From assembly GCA_021818505.1 (NCBI GenBank), contig JAKADX010000011.1, forward strand, positions 1-64,000: 64,000 bases of DNA. Direction: 5' to 3'. Positions 35,983-45,457 of the stretch are shown in pieces. Position numbers and translations under genes: made by a program. The notes beneath the pieces were generated by a model that did not search any database, was not told where the DNA came from, and worked only from the letters and a program-made list of their open reading frames with translations. Source of the stretch: Pseudomonadota bacterium. GTDB taxonomy: Bacteria > Pseudomonadota > Alphaproteobacteria > Acetobacterales > Acetobacteraceae. Each line of letters starts with the position of its first letter. Within the stretch, counting starts at the first letter, position 1.

Positions 35983-37595
35983 ACGCGCGACGGACTCTGT
36001 GGGCGTTCGCCGTCGGACTGGGGCTGCTCGGTGCCCCGGCTGGGGCCGAGACGCCGCCGGCCCCGACTCCCGCCCAATTGGCGGCGCAATCGTCCGGAGC
36101 GACACCGGGCGCAACGCCGTCGCCGGCCGAAGCCGGCACTGCTGCGGCGGCACCGGCACCATCGGTGCGCGCGGTGACCCTGCAGGCGGGCACCGGCGTG
36201 CTGCTGCGGCTGCCGGCGCCGGCGGCGACGGTGATGTCGGCTCAGCCGGCGATCGCGCGCGTGCAGCCGGCCTCGCCGACCAGCCTGTTCCTGATGGCGG
36301 TCGCGGCCGGCCGCACCACCCTGATCGCCACCAACGACACCGGCGCGCCGATTGTACAGTACGACGTGACGGTCACCCCGCCCCCCGGCCCACCACCGGG
36401 CGCGATGCCGCCCCGGCCGCCCGAGATGATGCCCATCGTGGCGCAGCCACCGGGCGGCGGCGGCCCTGCCGCCCCGGTCGCGGTGACGCCGGAGACCGCC
36501 TCCAAGATCCGTGCCGCGATCGCCGCGACGGTCGCCGGTGCGGCCGATATCGGCGTCACTCCGAACGGTCACACGATCCTGTTGCGCGGCAGCGTTCCGA
36601 GTGCTGCCGCCGCGGCACAGGCCGAGGCCATTGCCCGCGGCTTCCTGCCGGACAGCGAGCACATCATCGACGAGATCGCCGTGATCGGCCGGCTGCAGGT
36701 CAATGTTCGCGTGCGCTTTGCTGAGATCAGCCGCCAGATCACCCGCGAAATCGGCATCAACTGGCAGGCGCTCGGCAGTGTCAGCGGCTGGCGCCTCGGC
36801 ATGCTCACCGGCGCCGCCGCCTCCGGCGCGATCAGCGCGTTCGCACCGGTCGGCCTGACCCCGCTCGGCAACGTGCCATACGGACAGGCGGGAGGCGGAT
36901 ACAACGGCGCCAACGGAAGCGTTGACGGGCTGATCGACGCGCTCGCCGCCGACCAGCTGATCACAATCCTGGCCGAGCCGAACCTGACGGCGCTGTCGGG
37001 AGAGACCGCGAGCTTCCTCGCCGGCGGCGAGTTCCCTGTTCCGATGGCTGCCACGTCGATGGGCGGCGTGCCGCAGATCACGGTGCAGTTCCAGCAATAC
37101 GGCGTCAGCCTTTCCGTGGTGCCCACGGTGCTGGCCGACAACCGGCTCAATCTGCGTATCCGCCCGGAGGTCAGCGAGTTGACCACCACCGGCGCGGTCA
37201 GCATGCCGCTCGGCGTCGGCGCCGGGTCGCTGACCATCCCGGCGCTGACGGTGCGCCGCGCGGAGACGACAATTGAACTCGGCAGCGGCCAGAGCTTCGC
37301 CATCGCCGGGCTGCTGCAGAAGACGACGACCGACATCACCAACGCGCTGCCGGGCCTGGGGGAGATGCCGGTGCTGGGGGCGCTGTTCAAGTCCAACTCG
37401 TTCCAGCGCGGCGAGACCGAACTGGTGATCGTCGTCACCCCCTACATCGTGCGGCCGGTGGCGCGGCCGCAGATGCTGGCCACGCCCGCCGACAACTTCA
37501 CGCCCGCCACCGACCTCGACCGCGTGCTGCTGGGCCGCCAGCTCGGGGCGAGCGCGAGCGGACGGCCGCTCGACGCAGGGTTCATCCTCAAGTGA
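35979..37595 (+). CDS. cpaC: Outer-membrane secretin CpaC/RcpA
   Basis: The outer-membrane channel for the Flp pilus, 538 residues. It has a signal peptide (to about GAPAGAE), a Pro-rich stretch (about 130-160), an N-terminal BON-like/pilus-binding region (TILLRGSVPSAAAAAQAEAI as NGHTILLRGSVPSA) and the secretin core with LTALSGETASFLAGGEFPVP (36995-37054), VSLSVVPTVLADNRLNLRI and ELVIVVTPYIVRPV. The length and motif order are normal. Confidence 0.93.
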   Translation: MNARRTLWAFAVGLGLLGAPAGAETPPAPTPAQLAAQSSGATPGATPSPAEAGTAAAAPAPSVRAVTLQAGTGVLLRLPAPAATVMSAQPAIARVQPASPTSLFLMAVAAGRTTLIATNDTGAPIVQYDVTVTPPPGPPPGAMPPRPPEMMPIVAQPPGGGGPAAPVAVTPETASKIRAAIAATVAGAADIGVTPNGHTILLRGSVPSAAAAAQAEAIARGFLPDSEHIIDEIAVIGRLQVNVRVRFAEISRQITREIGINWQALGSVSGWRLGMLTGAAASGAISAFAPVGLTPLGNVPYGQAGGGYNGANGSVDGLIDALAADQLITILAEPNLTALSGETASFLAGGEFPVPMAATSMGGVPQITVQFQQYGVSLSVVPTVLADNRLNLRIRPEVSELTTTGAVSMPLGVGAGSLTIPALTVRRAETTIELGSGQSFAIAGLLQKTTTDITNALPGLGEMPVLGALFKSNSFQRGETELVIVVTPYIVRPVARPQMLATPADNFTPATDLDRVLLGRQLGASASGRPLDAGFILK

Positions 37596-37602
37596 GGTCG
37601 TC

Positions 37603-37944
37603 ATGCAGCAAGTCGCAAGTCTGATCGCGGCACTGATCGCCGGCCTGCTGGTCGCGTCGAACCTGACGGGATGTTCGACGTTTCAGGACCCCTATGAGCG
37701 CCCCGGCACATGGGCGCCGGAGGGCGTCAACGACGCCAACCTGCGCGCGATGATCGCCGATCCGAACGACCTCGCCCTCGGGCGTGGCACCGAGCGTTCG
37801 CTGGCCGTCGAGGCGGTGCCGCCGGTCGCGCGGCTGCTGAGCGGGCACCGTCCGGCCCTGCCCACCGAGAGTGCCTCCGGCCTCGGTTCGGAGACGCAGA
37901 GCCAGGCGACGCCGCAGGGGGGCACCGGCAATGCTGGACAGTGA
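37603..37944 (+). CDS. cpaD: Short CpaD-like lipoprotein of the pilus system
   Basis: A 113-residue lipoprotein: signal ending LTGC with Cys24. It keeps the CpaD-like stretch YERPGTWAPEGVNDANLRAM and DPNDLALGRG but is about half the length of the classic CpaD, with a low-complexity tail. Whether this is a reduced CpaD or a separate pilotin-like protein is uncertain. It lies between cpaC and cpaE as CpaD does. Confidence 0.7.
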   Translation: MQQVASLIAALIAGLLVASNLTGCSTFQDPYERPGTWAPEGVNDANLRAMIADPNDLALGRGTERSLAVEAVPPVARLLSGHRPALPTESASGLGSETQSQATPQGGTGNAGQ

Positions 37945-39178
37945 CCATCCCGCCGCAGCGGCGGAGGACGACCGCCATCTTCCGCCGGACAGCCGGCTGG
38001 TGGTGGCGTTCCTCGATGACGAGGCGACGATCACCGCGGTGCGCGCCGGCTTGGCGCCGCTGGGCAGCAGCATCGACGTCCGCCGCGGCGGATTGAGGCA
38101 GGCGATCCGGTTCTTCCGCTCGCTCGCGCCGGTACGCGCCGCGATCATCGACATTTCCGACGCGCCCGACCTTGCGTCGGGTGAACTCCAGCCGGCGCTC
38201 GACGAGCTGGCCCGCACCTGCCCGCCGGACGTGCCGGTGTTCCTGCTCGGCACCAACACCGACATCACGTTCTACCGGCTGGTCGTGCACGAGATGGGTG
38301 CCACCGATTATTTCCCCCGCCCGCTGACACGCGACCTCGTGCAGCGGCAGTTGCTGCCGCGACTGCTCGGCACCGCCCCGGAGATACAGGACGCCCGCAG
38401 CGGTCGCGTCATTGCCTTCTGCGGCGCGCGTGGCGGCGTCGGCGCAACCACGCTCGCCGTCAACAGCGTCCTGCAACTCGCCGCCATGGCGCAGAACCAG
38501 TCGGTCGGGCAGATCGCACTGCTCGACCTGCACCTGCATGACGGCAGTGCCGCGATGATGCTGGGGGCGCGGCCCGGCAGCGGCCTGCGGGTGGCGCTGG
38601 AGGACCCGGCGCGCAGCGACGCCCTGTTCCTGGAGCGGGCGACGATCGCGCTCGACCAGCGGCTGCATCTGGTCGCTGGCGACGAAGCGTCCGACTCCGC
38701 CGCGACCGTGACGCCGGAGGGCGTCGTGCATGTCTTCGACGTGCTTCGCCAGCGGTTCAACTACGTCTTCGTGGACGTGCCGATGCCGGTGCCGCCGGAG
38801 ATGCGGATCCTGCTGCGGCTCGCCTGGCATGTCGTGGTCGTGCTGCACCCCGACCTGCCCGGTCTGCGCGACGCGCACGCGTTGCGCCAGGCGGCGACCC
38901 AGGCCGCCGGCAGTGATCGCGTGTTCACCGTGCTCAATCGCGCCGACATGCGTGGCGCACTCAAGCGCGACCTGGTGGAGCGCGGCCTTGGCCGGGCGCC
39001 CGATTTCGTCATTCCCGATCTCGGCGGCCGCATGACCGAGGCAGTGAACCTCGGCAAGCCTGCGCTCACTCACGTTCCGGCGCTGCGGCGCCATCTGCTG
39101 CCGCTGGTGCGCGAGGTGGTCGGCTTGCCGACCGAGACGTCACGGCGCTGGTCGCTATCGCGGCTGATCTCACGATGA
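37931..39178 (+). CDS. cpaE: Pilus assembly ATPase-like CpaE (ParA/MinD family, receiver-like N-terminus)
   Basis: A ParA-like protein placing the pilus apparatus, 415 residues. The N-terminal half (24-150) resembles a response-regulator receiver (RLVVAFLDDEATITAVRAGL, PVFLLGT), and the C-terminal half has the deviant P-loop GARGGVGATT (165-174), which lacks the usual Lys, as in other CpaE proteins. ATG 37931 overlaps the cpaD end by 14 bases; cpaF overlaps its stop as ATGA. Confidence 0.9.
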   Translation: MLDSDHPAAAAEDDRHLPPDSRLVVAFLDDEATITAVRAGLAPLGSSIDVRRGGLRQAIRFFRSLAPVRAAIIDISDAPDLASGELQPALDELARTCPPDVPVFLLGTNTDITFYRLVVHEMGATDYFPRPLTRDLVQRQLLPRLLGTAPEIQDARSGRVIAFCGARGGVGATTLAVNSVLQLAAMAQNQSVGQIALLDLHLHDGSAAMMLGARPGSGLRVALEDPARSDALFLERATIALDQRLHLVAGDEASDSAATVTPEGVVHVFDVLRQRFNYVFVDVPMPVPPEMRILLRLAWHVVVVLHPDLPGLRDAHALRQAATQAAGSDRVFTVLNRADMRGALKRDLVERGLGRAPDFVIPDLGGRMTEAVNLGKPALTHVPALRRHLLPLVREVVGLPTETSRRWSLSRLISR

Positions 39179-40557
39179 AGCCGCTCACCGGTTCCTGGCG
39201 GGCGGCTCACGAGGTGCCCGCCCCGGCACCTATGACGCCGGTCCCCAGCCCCGTCGCAGCCGAGCCGCGTGCGTCTGCCGTCGATCACACGCCGATGCTG
39301 CGCGAGCGCGTGCTCAAGCAGGTGGACGCCGCCGCCGCCGCGGAGCTGTCTGCCGCGGCGCTGCGCCGGCAGCTCGAAGAGGTCGTGCACCAGATCGCGA
39401 CCGACGAACGCCTGGAGATCTCGGCGCGCGAGCAGTCACGCATTGCCGAAGAGATGGCCAACGACATGGCCGGTTACGGCCCGTTGGAGCCTCTGCTGCG
39501 CGACGATTCGATCACCGACATCATGGTGAACGGGCCGAATCGTGTCTTTGCCGAGCGTGCCGGCAAACTGCAGCTCACTGATGTGCGCTTCCGCGACAAC
39601 GACCACGTGGCGACGGTGGCGCAGAAGATCGCCGCCCAGGTCGGCCGCCGCATCGACGAGTCGAGCCCGATGATGGATGCGCGGCTCATCGACGGGAGCC
39701 GCGTCAACGTGATCTTCCCGCCGCTCGCGCTCGACGGGCCGTGTATGTCGATCCGCAAGTTCGCGCGCCGCCGGCTGGACCTCAACGGCTTGGTGGCGAA
39801 CGGTTCGGTATCCGCGTCGATCGCCCGTCTGCTCGGCATCGCGGCGCGCTGTCGGCTCAACATCATCGTCTCGGGCGGCACCGGCTCGGGCAAGACCACG
39901 CTGCTGAATGCCCTCAGCCGCCTGATCAACGAGGAAGAGCGCATCGTCACCATCGAGGACGCGGCCGAACTGCAATTGCAGCAGCCGCATGTGGTGCGGC
40001 TGGAGACCCGCCCGGCCAACGCCGAGGGCGTGGGCGAGGTGACGCAGCGCGACCTGGTGCGCAACGCACTGCGTATGCGTCCCGACCGCATCATCATCGG
40101 CGAGGTGCGCGGTGCGGAGGCGTTCGACATGCTGCAGGCCATGAATACCGGCCATGACGGCTCGATCTCTACGATCCACGCCAACAACACGCGCGACGCG
40201 CTCATCCGCATCGAGAACATGGTGCAGATGGGCAGTTTCAGCCTGCCGACGGCCGCGATCCGCACACAGATCGTGAGCGCGCTGGACCTGATCGTGCAGG
40301 TCGAGCGTCAGCGCGACGGCATGCGCCGCATCACCCAGGTCAGCGAGGTGTGCGGCCAGGAGGGCGAGGTCATCACCATGAACGACATCGCCGCGTTCGT
40401 GTTCGATCGCGAGGACGCGCAGGGCCGCATCATCGGGCACTACCAGGCCGGCGCGATGCGCCCGAAGTTTTTCGAGCGGCTCGAATATTACGGCATGGAC
40501 CGTGCCTGGCTGCAGGCCGAACAGAGCCTGGTCAGCGGGACGGGGCAGGCGGCATGA
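39175..40557 (+). CDS. cpaF: Pilus assembly/secretion ATPase CpaF/TadA
   Basis: The hexameric ATPase that drives pilin assembly at the inner membrane, 460 residues. N-terminal helical region (about 60-110), Walker A SGGTGSGKTTLLNAL (233-247), ASP-type box MRPDRIIIGEVRGAEAFDML and the His box GHDGSISTIHANN. All residues needed for activity appear present. Confidence 0.95.
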   Translation: MKPLTGSWRAAHEVPAPAPMTPVPSPVAAEPRASAVDHTPMLRERVLKQVDAAAAAELSAAALRRQLEEVVHQIATDERLEISAREQSRIAEEMANDMAGYGPLEPLLRDDSITDIMVNGPNRVFAERAGKLQLTDVRFRDNDHVATVAQKIAAQVGRRIDESSPMMDARLIDGSRVNVIFPPLALDGPCMSIRKFARRRLDLNGLVANGSVSASIARLLGIAARCRLNIIVSGGTGSGKTTLLNALSRLINEEERIVTIEDAAELQLQQPHVVRLETRPANAEGVGEVTQRDLVRNALRMRPDRIIIGEVRGAEAFDMLQAMNTGHDGSISTIHANNTRDALIRIENMVQMGSFSLPTAAIRTQIVSALDLIVQVERQRDGMRRITQVSEVCGQEGEVITMNDIAAFVFDREDAQGRIIGHYQAGAMRPKFFERLEYYGMDRAWLQAEQSLVSGTGQAA

Positions 40558-41513
40558 CGCCGGCGCTGCGCGTCGGGCTGATGGGGCTGGCGTTGGTGGA
40601 GCTGGCGGCGGCGGCGTTCGTCGTGCTGCAGATCGACCGCCGCACCAAGCGCCTGAACAGTCGCGTCGAACGGCTCGGCGCGGCCCCCGCCCAGGCGGTG
40701 GTGACGCCGCAGCGCGCGGTGGTCCGACGCAGCGAGTCCGCGACCGGGAAGCGGAACCTTCTGCGCGTCCTGCTCAACATGCCCTCGCATTCGCTGCCCG
40801 GAGCCTCCGTGCCGCTCTGGATCTCGGCGACCGGGGCGCTGTTCGCCGCCGGATTCTGTGGCATGGTCGCCAGCGTGTTCATCTCCCCTGTGGTGGCGCC
40901 GTTCGCTGCGGCGGGCGGGGCGATCATGATCGTGCGGGTGCTGCATGGACGCCAGCAGCGCAGCTATGCCCGCAAGCTGCTGCTGCAGATGCCCGACATG
41001 ATCGAGCTGGTGGTCAGTGCCGTGCGTGCCGGGATGCCGCTGGCCGAGGCGCTGCGCAGCGTGGCGCGCGAGATGCCCTCGCCCACGCGCGATGAGTTTG
41101 CGCAGGTCAACAACGCGATTACCCTCGGCGTCGCGCCCGATGTGGCGATCCGGGCGCTGCACGAACGCTCCGGCCTGACAGAATACGCCATCTTCTCGGT
41201 GACCCTGGCGGTGCAGTCGCGCAGCGGCGGCCGGCTCGCCGAGACGATCCAGACGCTGGCCGAGACCACGCGTCAGCGCGTCGCGATGGCCGGAAAGGCC
41301 CGCGCGTTGTCGGCCGAGGCGCGCATCTCGGCCGTGGCGCTGGAGGTGCTGCCGATCATCGCCGGGGTGCTGCTGTCGCTGGAGCAGCCGGGCTACCTCA
41401 CGGGGCTGATCAGCCAGCCGGCCGGGCGCAAGATGATGGCGGTCGGTGCCGGCACACTGACCGTCGGAACGCTGATCATGCGCTGGATGATCCGTTGGGC
41501 GAGCGAGCCATGA
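40554..41513 (+). CDS. tadB: Pilus assembly inner-membrane protein TadB
   Basis: A GspF-type platform protein, 319 residues, with membrane segments near 10-30, 90-135 and the C-terminus. The T2SSF core reads LLLQMPDMIELVVSAVRAGM, PLAEALRSVAREM and QSRSGGRLAETIQTLAET. ATG 40554 overlaps cpaF as ATGA. It pairs with TadC to form the platform below CpaF. Confidence 0.92.
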   Translation: MTPALRVGLMGLALVELAAAAFVVLQIDRRTKRLNSRVERLGAAPAQAVVTPQRAVVRRSESATGKRNLLRVLLNMPSHSLPGASVPLWISATGALFAAGFCGMVASVFISPVVAPFAAAGGAIMIVRVLHGRQQRSYARKLLLQMPDMIELVVSAVRAGMPLAEALRSVAREMPSPTRDEFAQVNNAITLGVAPDVAIRALHERSGLTEYAIFSVTLAVQSRSGGRLAETIQTLAETTRQRVAMAGKARALSAEARISAVALEVLPIIAGVLLSLEQPGYLTGLISQPAGRKMMAVGAGTLTVGTLIMRWMIRWASEP

Positions 41514-42472
41514 CCGCCACTTCCTCCATGTTCGGGCTGCCGACGCTGGTGGCGGCCTTCGCGCTGCTGCTGGGTGGCGCCTTCGCTCTGCTGCTGCGCG
41601 ACAGCCGGGCGCGATACATGCAGCATCGCGTGGACCGCTTCGTATTCGGCACCGGGCCCGAGCCCACCGCCGCCGCGACGACGCGCGTGCCGGTGCGCGC
41701 CGCTCTGGCGATGGTTGGGCGGATCGGCGATCGTGTCCGCCGCAGCACCAAGCTCTATTCGCCGCGCGACCTCGAGGCGCTGGGCGCGGTGCTGCAGGCG
41801 AGCGGGTTCAATCCGACGCGCGCCGTGCCGGTGGTGCTCGGCGCCAAGATCGTGCTCGTGCTGCTGCTGCCGGCGGCGGCGCTGATCTATGGCGAGGTCG
41901 CCGGGCTGGCGGCGCGCGAGCGCCTGCTGCTGCTGGGCGGCGGCGTCGCCGCCGGGCTGCTCGGCCCGGACTCGGTGGTGGGCTTCCTGCGCCGGCGCTA
42001 CCTCAAGCAGATCCGCTTCGGCATCTCTGACGCGCTCGATCTGCTGGTGGTCTGCACCGAGGCCGGCATGGGGCTGGAGAGCGCGTTGGAGCAGGTCGCG
42101 CGCGAGATGCAGCACTCCAATCCGCCGACCGCGCTGTCGCTGTCCAGCTTCCTCGACGAACTGCGGATGCTGCCTGACCGTCGCGAGGCGTTCATCAACT
42201 TCGGAACACGACTCGGCCTGCCGGAGCTGCGGCGCACCGCGACCATGCTGGCGCAGTCGCAGCGATACGGCGCGCCGCTGTCGCAGGCGCTGCGGGCCGT
42301 CGCCACCGAACTGCGCCGCGATCGCCTGATCCGCATGGAGGAGAAGGCGATGGGATTGCCGGCAATGCTGGTATTCCCCCTGATCCTGTTCATCCTTCCG
42401 ACACTGTTCATCGTGCTGATCGGCCCGGCCGCCCTGCAAATGGCGGACGCTTTCAAGGGCTTCACGCACTAG
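41510..42472 (+). CDS. tadC: Pilus assembly inner-membrane protein TadC
   Basis: The second GspF-type platform protein, 320 residues, with the T2SSF block SDALDLLVVCTEAGMGLESA, LEQVAREMQHSNP and QSQRYGAPLSQALRAVATEL, and a hydrophobic end MLVFPLILFILPTLFIVLIG. It overlaps tadB by 4 bases (ATGA). Confidence 0.92.
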   Translation: MTATSSMFGLPTLVAAFALLLGGAFALLLRDSRARYMQHRVDRFVFGTGPEPTAAATTRVPVRAALAMVGRIGDRVRRSTKLYSPRDLEALGAVLQASGFNPTRAVPVVLGAKIVLVLLLPAAALIYGEVAGLAARERLLLLGGGVAAGLLGPDSVVGFLRRRYLKQIRFGISDALDLLVVCTEAGMGLESALEQVAREMQHSNPPTALSLSSFLDELRMLPDRREAFINFGTRLGLPELRRTATMLAQSQRYGAPLSQALRAVATELRRDRLIRMEEKAMGLPAMLVFPLILFILPTLFIVLIGPAALQMADAFKGFTH

Positions 42473-42487
42473 CGGAGGCAAACGCCC

Positions 42488-43276
42488 ATGTGCCCGCGTG
42501 CATCGTCGGTCGTACAGGCTTTCCTGGTCCTCGGACTCGCGGTGCTGGCAAGCGCCTGCGCCGCGCCGGCGGCGCAGCACGCGGCGCAGGGGTCGCTCGG
42601 CGCCGCCGATCGGCTCAGGGTGGCGCAGGCTGCTGCCGAATCCGGCAATCCTCAGCTTGCTGCCTCGATGTATCTGCGGGCGCTGGCTGACCCGAAGCTG
42701 GCGACGGCCGATCGCATCCGCGCCGCCGACACGCTGGTCGTGCTCGGCCATCCAGGCAGCGCGGAGGCAGCCCTAACCGAACGCCTGCACGCCGCGCCCG
42801 CGCTCGACGCGGCCGACGAGGCGGCACTGCGGCGGGCGCTGGCCAGGCTGCACATTGTCGCCGGCCAGCCGGCGCAGGCGCTGCTGGAATGCGACGCGCT
42901 GCTGGCGCGCGACCATGGTGACACGGCCGCAACCGTGGACAAGGCGGTGGCGCTCGACCTGCTCGGCCGGCATGAGGAGGCGCAGGCACTGTACCGCGAG
43001 GCACTGCAGAAGACACCGGATGATGCGGCGGTACGCAACGACCTCGCGCTGTCGGTGGCGTTGCAGGGCCGCATCAGCGAGGCGCAGGCCGTTGCGGCGC
43101 CGTTGCGGGCGCGGCCGGACCTGCCCGATCGGGTCAAGACTGACCTCGGTCTGCTCTACGCCGCCGGCAACGACCCCGGCAACGCGGCGTCGTGGCTCGA
43201 CGGCCGTTCGACGAGTGATGCAGACGTGGAACTTCTGGTGGACGCGATGCGCGCCCGCGCGGCCAAAGGCCAGTAA
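42488..43276 (+). CDS. tadD: TadD-like TPR lipoprotein
   Basis: A 262-residue outer-membrane-directed lipoprotein (signal ending LASAC, Cys24) with TPR-type helices, for example AAESGNPQLAASMYLRALAD and LDLLGRHEEAQALYREALQK, then DDAAVRNDLALSVALQGRIS. In Tad systems TadD helps secretin/pilus assembly. GGAGGC precedes ATG 42488. It ends 2 bases before the GT87 gene. Confidence 0.87.
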   Translation: MCPRASSVVQAFLVLGLAVLASACAAPAAQHAAQGSLGAADRLRVAQAAAESGNPQLAASMYLRALADPKLATADRIRAADTLVVLGHPGSAEAALTERLHAAPALDAADEAALRRALARLHIVAGQPAQALLECDALLARDHGDTAATVDKAVALDLLGRHEEAQALYREALQKTPDDAAVRNDLALSVALQGRISEAQAVAAPLRARPDLPDRVKTDLGLLYAAGNDPGNAASWLDGRSTSDADVELLVDAMRARAAKGQ

Positions 43277-43278
43277 CA

Positions 43279-44541
43279 GTGGGGCAGCCGGCGCGCCTGC
43301 TGGCGGCGCTGCGTGATGGACGGTTCCTCGATCGGCATCGCGCGGTTGGCTGGAGCGCCGTTCTGCTGGTCGTGGAACTGATCGCAGCGGCCTTCGCGAC
43401 GTTGTGGACGCACGGCGTCTTCACCACCGTGCAGCCAGCGACCACCGACTTCAGCAGCTTCTATGCCGCCGGCAGGCTGGCGCTCGGCGCCGACCCGGCG
43501 CTGGTCTATGACCAGGCGGCGCACTACGCCGCGCAGCAGGCGGCGACGTTGCCCGGCGTGGAGCACAACGTCTTCTTCTATCCTCCCGTGTTCCTGCTGC
43601 TGCTCGCGCCGCTGGCGCGCCTTCCCTACCTGGTGGGATTTGCGGTGCTGGCCGGGCTGGGGCTTGCACTCTATCTGCCGGTCGGCGCGCGCGTCCTGGG
43701 GCTTCCGGGTGTCCGCGGGCTGCTGCCGGTGCTCGCTTTCCCCTCGGTCGTCTGGGCGATCGGCATGGGGCAGAACTCGCTGCTGACCGCGGCGATCTTC
43801 GGCGCTGGACTGCTGTTGCTCGACCGCCGCCCGGTGCTGGCCGGGCTGGTGCTCGGGCTGCTCTGTTACAAGCCGCATTTCGGCCTACTGCTGCCGGTCG
43901 CACTGGCCGCGGGCCGGCACTGGCGTGCCTTCGCCGCCGCCGCGTTCTCCGTTGCGGGCCTGGTGGCGGTCACGCTGCTGCTGTTCGGCTGGCAGACGTG
44001 GCACGCCTATCTGCTGGCCTTCGCCGGCTCGGGCGGCGTCTATACCAGCGGCAAGGTCAGCTTCGGCGCCTTCGTCACCCCCTTCGGCGCTGCGCTGCTA
44101 CTGGGTGCGCCGCCCGCCGTCGCCGGCTCTGTGCAGGCGGTCGCGCTGGTGCTGACCGCCGGCGCGGTGGCCTGGGTGTGGCACGGTGCCGCGCCACTTG
44201 CGGCGCGGGCGAGCGTGCTGCTGGCCGCGACGCTGCTCGCCGTGCCACTGGCGCTGTTCTACGATATGATGCCTCTGGCACTGGGCATCTTCTGGCTGGC
44301 GCGGCAGGGACGCAGCGACGGCTTCCTGCCGTGGGAGCGGCTGACGCTCGCCGCCGTGTTCGGGGTGCCGCTGCTCTCGCGCTATATCGGACTTGGCCTG
44401 CACCTTCCGTTGGGTCCGCTTGCCAGCCTCGCGGTGCTGACCTTCGGGGTGCTCCGCGCTCGGTCAGGGCCGCAGCCGGATGGTTTCGTTGCGTTGCCCA
44501 GCGACCGCCGCCTGCTGATCGCGCGGCATGTGGCGCCGTGA
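43279..44541 (+). CDS. GT87-like (DUF2029) polytopic membrane protein
   Basis: A 420-residue membrane protein with about ten hydrophobic helices and a family-typical first periplasmic loop: DFSSFYAAGRLALGADPALVYD (SSFYAAGRLALGADPALVYD), then FFYPPVFLLLLAPLARLPYL and the FLPWERLTL end. The DUF2029/GT87 family includes polyprenol-phosphate-mannose-dependent mannosyltransferases; a sugar-transfer role here is inference. GTG 43279 sits 2 bases after tadD, so it is cotranscribed with the pilus genes, which invites the idea of pilin or surface glycosylation. Confidence 0.75.
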   Translation: MGQPARLLAALRDGRFLDRHRAVGWSAVLLVVELIAAAFATLWTHGVFTTVQPATTDFSSFYAAGRLALGADPALVYDQAAHYAAQQAATLPGVEHNVFFYPPVFLLLLAPLARLPYLVGFAVLAGLGLALYLPVGARVLGLPGVRGLLPVLAFPSVVWAIGMGQNSLLTAAIFGAGLLLLDRRPVLAGLVLGLLCYKPHFGLLLPVALAAGRHWRAFAAAAFSVAGLVAVTLLLFGWQTWHAYLLAFAGSGGVYTSGKVSFGAFVTPFGAALLLGAPPAVAGSVQAVALVLTAGAVAWVWHGAAPLAARASVLLAATLLAVPLALFYDMMPLALGIFWLARQGRSDGFLPWERLTLAAVFGVPLLSRYIGLGLHLPLGPLASLAVLTFGVLRARSGPQPDGFVALPSDRRLLIARHVAP

Positions 44542-44545
44542 GCCG

Positions 44546-45457
44546 TCAGGCGCCGGAGGGAGCGCGCCACAGCCAGGTCAATTCGTGCTTGTTGTGAAAC
44601 AGGTGCGCCAGCCGTCCCCCTGGAATGGCGGCGAAAGCCGCCGCGGCCTCGTGGTCGGTGGCGCCCTGGAACTTCACCGTGCAGACGATGCGCCGCGCCG
44701 CGCCCGACGCCACCCAGCGTTCGACCAGGGCGAGCATCCGCCGCGGATAGGCAACCACGTCGCTGAACAGCCAGTCCACCGGTTCCGGCGTCAGCGCGAA
44801 GGCGCTGCCGGCGCGCCAGGTCACGCCAGGCATCGCGGCCACGCCGGGCGCCAGCGGCGCCTTGTCCACCGCCGTCACCGCGGCGCCAAGGCGCGCCAGC
44901 GCCCAGGTCCACCCGCCCGGCGCGGCGCCGAGGTCGAGGCAGCGCTCGCCCGGATGTGGCCACTCGCCCAGCCGGATCAGCGCCTCCCACAATTTCAGGT
45001 AGGCGCGGCTCGGCGGCCCGCTGCGGTCCTCGACAAAGCGGCACTCGCCGTTGCCGAACGGGCTCGTTTTGGTGGCGCTCGCCAGCAGCCGCTCGGGCGC
45101 CAGCAGGGTCCAGGCGCCGAGATGGGAGGTCGGGGCCGCACAGGGAAAGATCAGCGGACGCGCCGCGACCGGCGGCAGCCGCGCGGCGATCAGGGCGGCG
45201 CGGCGATGGTGCACGGCGGCATAGAGCCACCAGTTGCGCTGCACCGCCCGCAGTGCGTCGGCGGCGGCCTTCACCGAGGCAACCGCAATCTCCTGCGGCG
45301 CGGTCCAGATATCGAGCGCCCAGACAGACTGGGCCGGAGGGTCTGGTGACAGCGCGAGCCGCCCATGCCACGCCTCGACGGCGACGCCGAGTCGGTCCAG
45401 TTCCTCCGCCAGCGTCGCCTCAAGCCCGCCCGGCGCCAGATAGGCGCTGGCGATCAC
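44546..45457 (-). CDS. FtsJ-like 2'-O-ribose methyltransferase (RlmM-like)
   Basis: A SAM-dependent methyltransferase of 303 residues. The SAM motif is CLDLGAAPGGWTWALARLGA, with the acidic end of motif II in VDKAPLA, then DWLFSDVVAYPRRM and the catalytic lysine in VCTVKFQG. The N-terminal part (AYLAPGGLEATLAEELDRLG) resembles a THUMP-like region of RlmM, which methylates 23S C2498, though this is shorter than E. coli RlmM. The start GTG 45457 overlaps the DUF423 stop (GTGA). Confidence 0.78.
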   Translation of the reverse strand: MIASAYLAPGGLEATLAEELDRLGVAVEAWHGRLALSPDPPAQSVWALDIWTAPQEIAVASVKAAADALRAVQRNWWLYAAVHHRRAALIAARLPPVAARPLIFPCAAPTSHLGAWTLLAPERLLASATKTSPFGNGECRFVEDRSGPPSRAYLKLWEALIRLGEWPHPGERCLDLGAAPGGWTWALARLGAAVTAVDKAPLAPGVAAMPGVTWRAGSAFALTPEPVDWLFSDVVAYPRRMLALVERWVASGAARRIVCTVKFQGATDHEAAAAFAAIPGGRLAHLFHNKHELTWLWRAPSGA

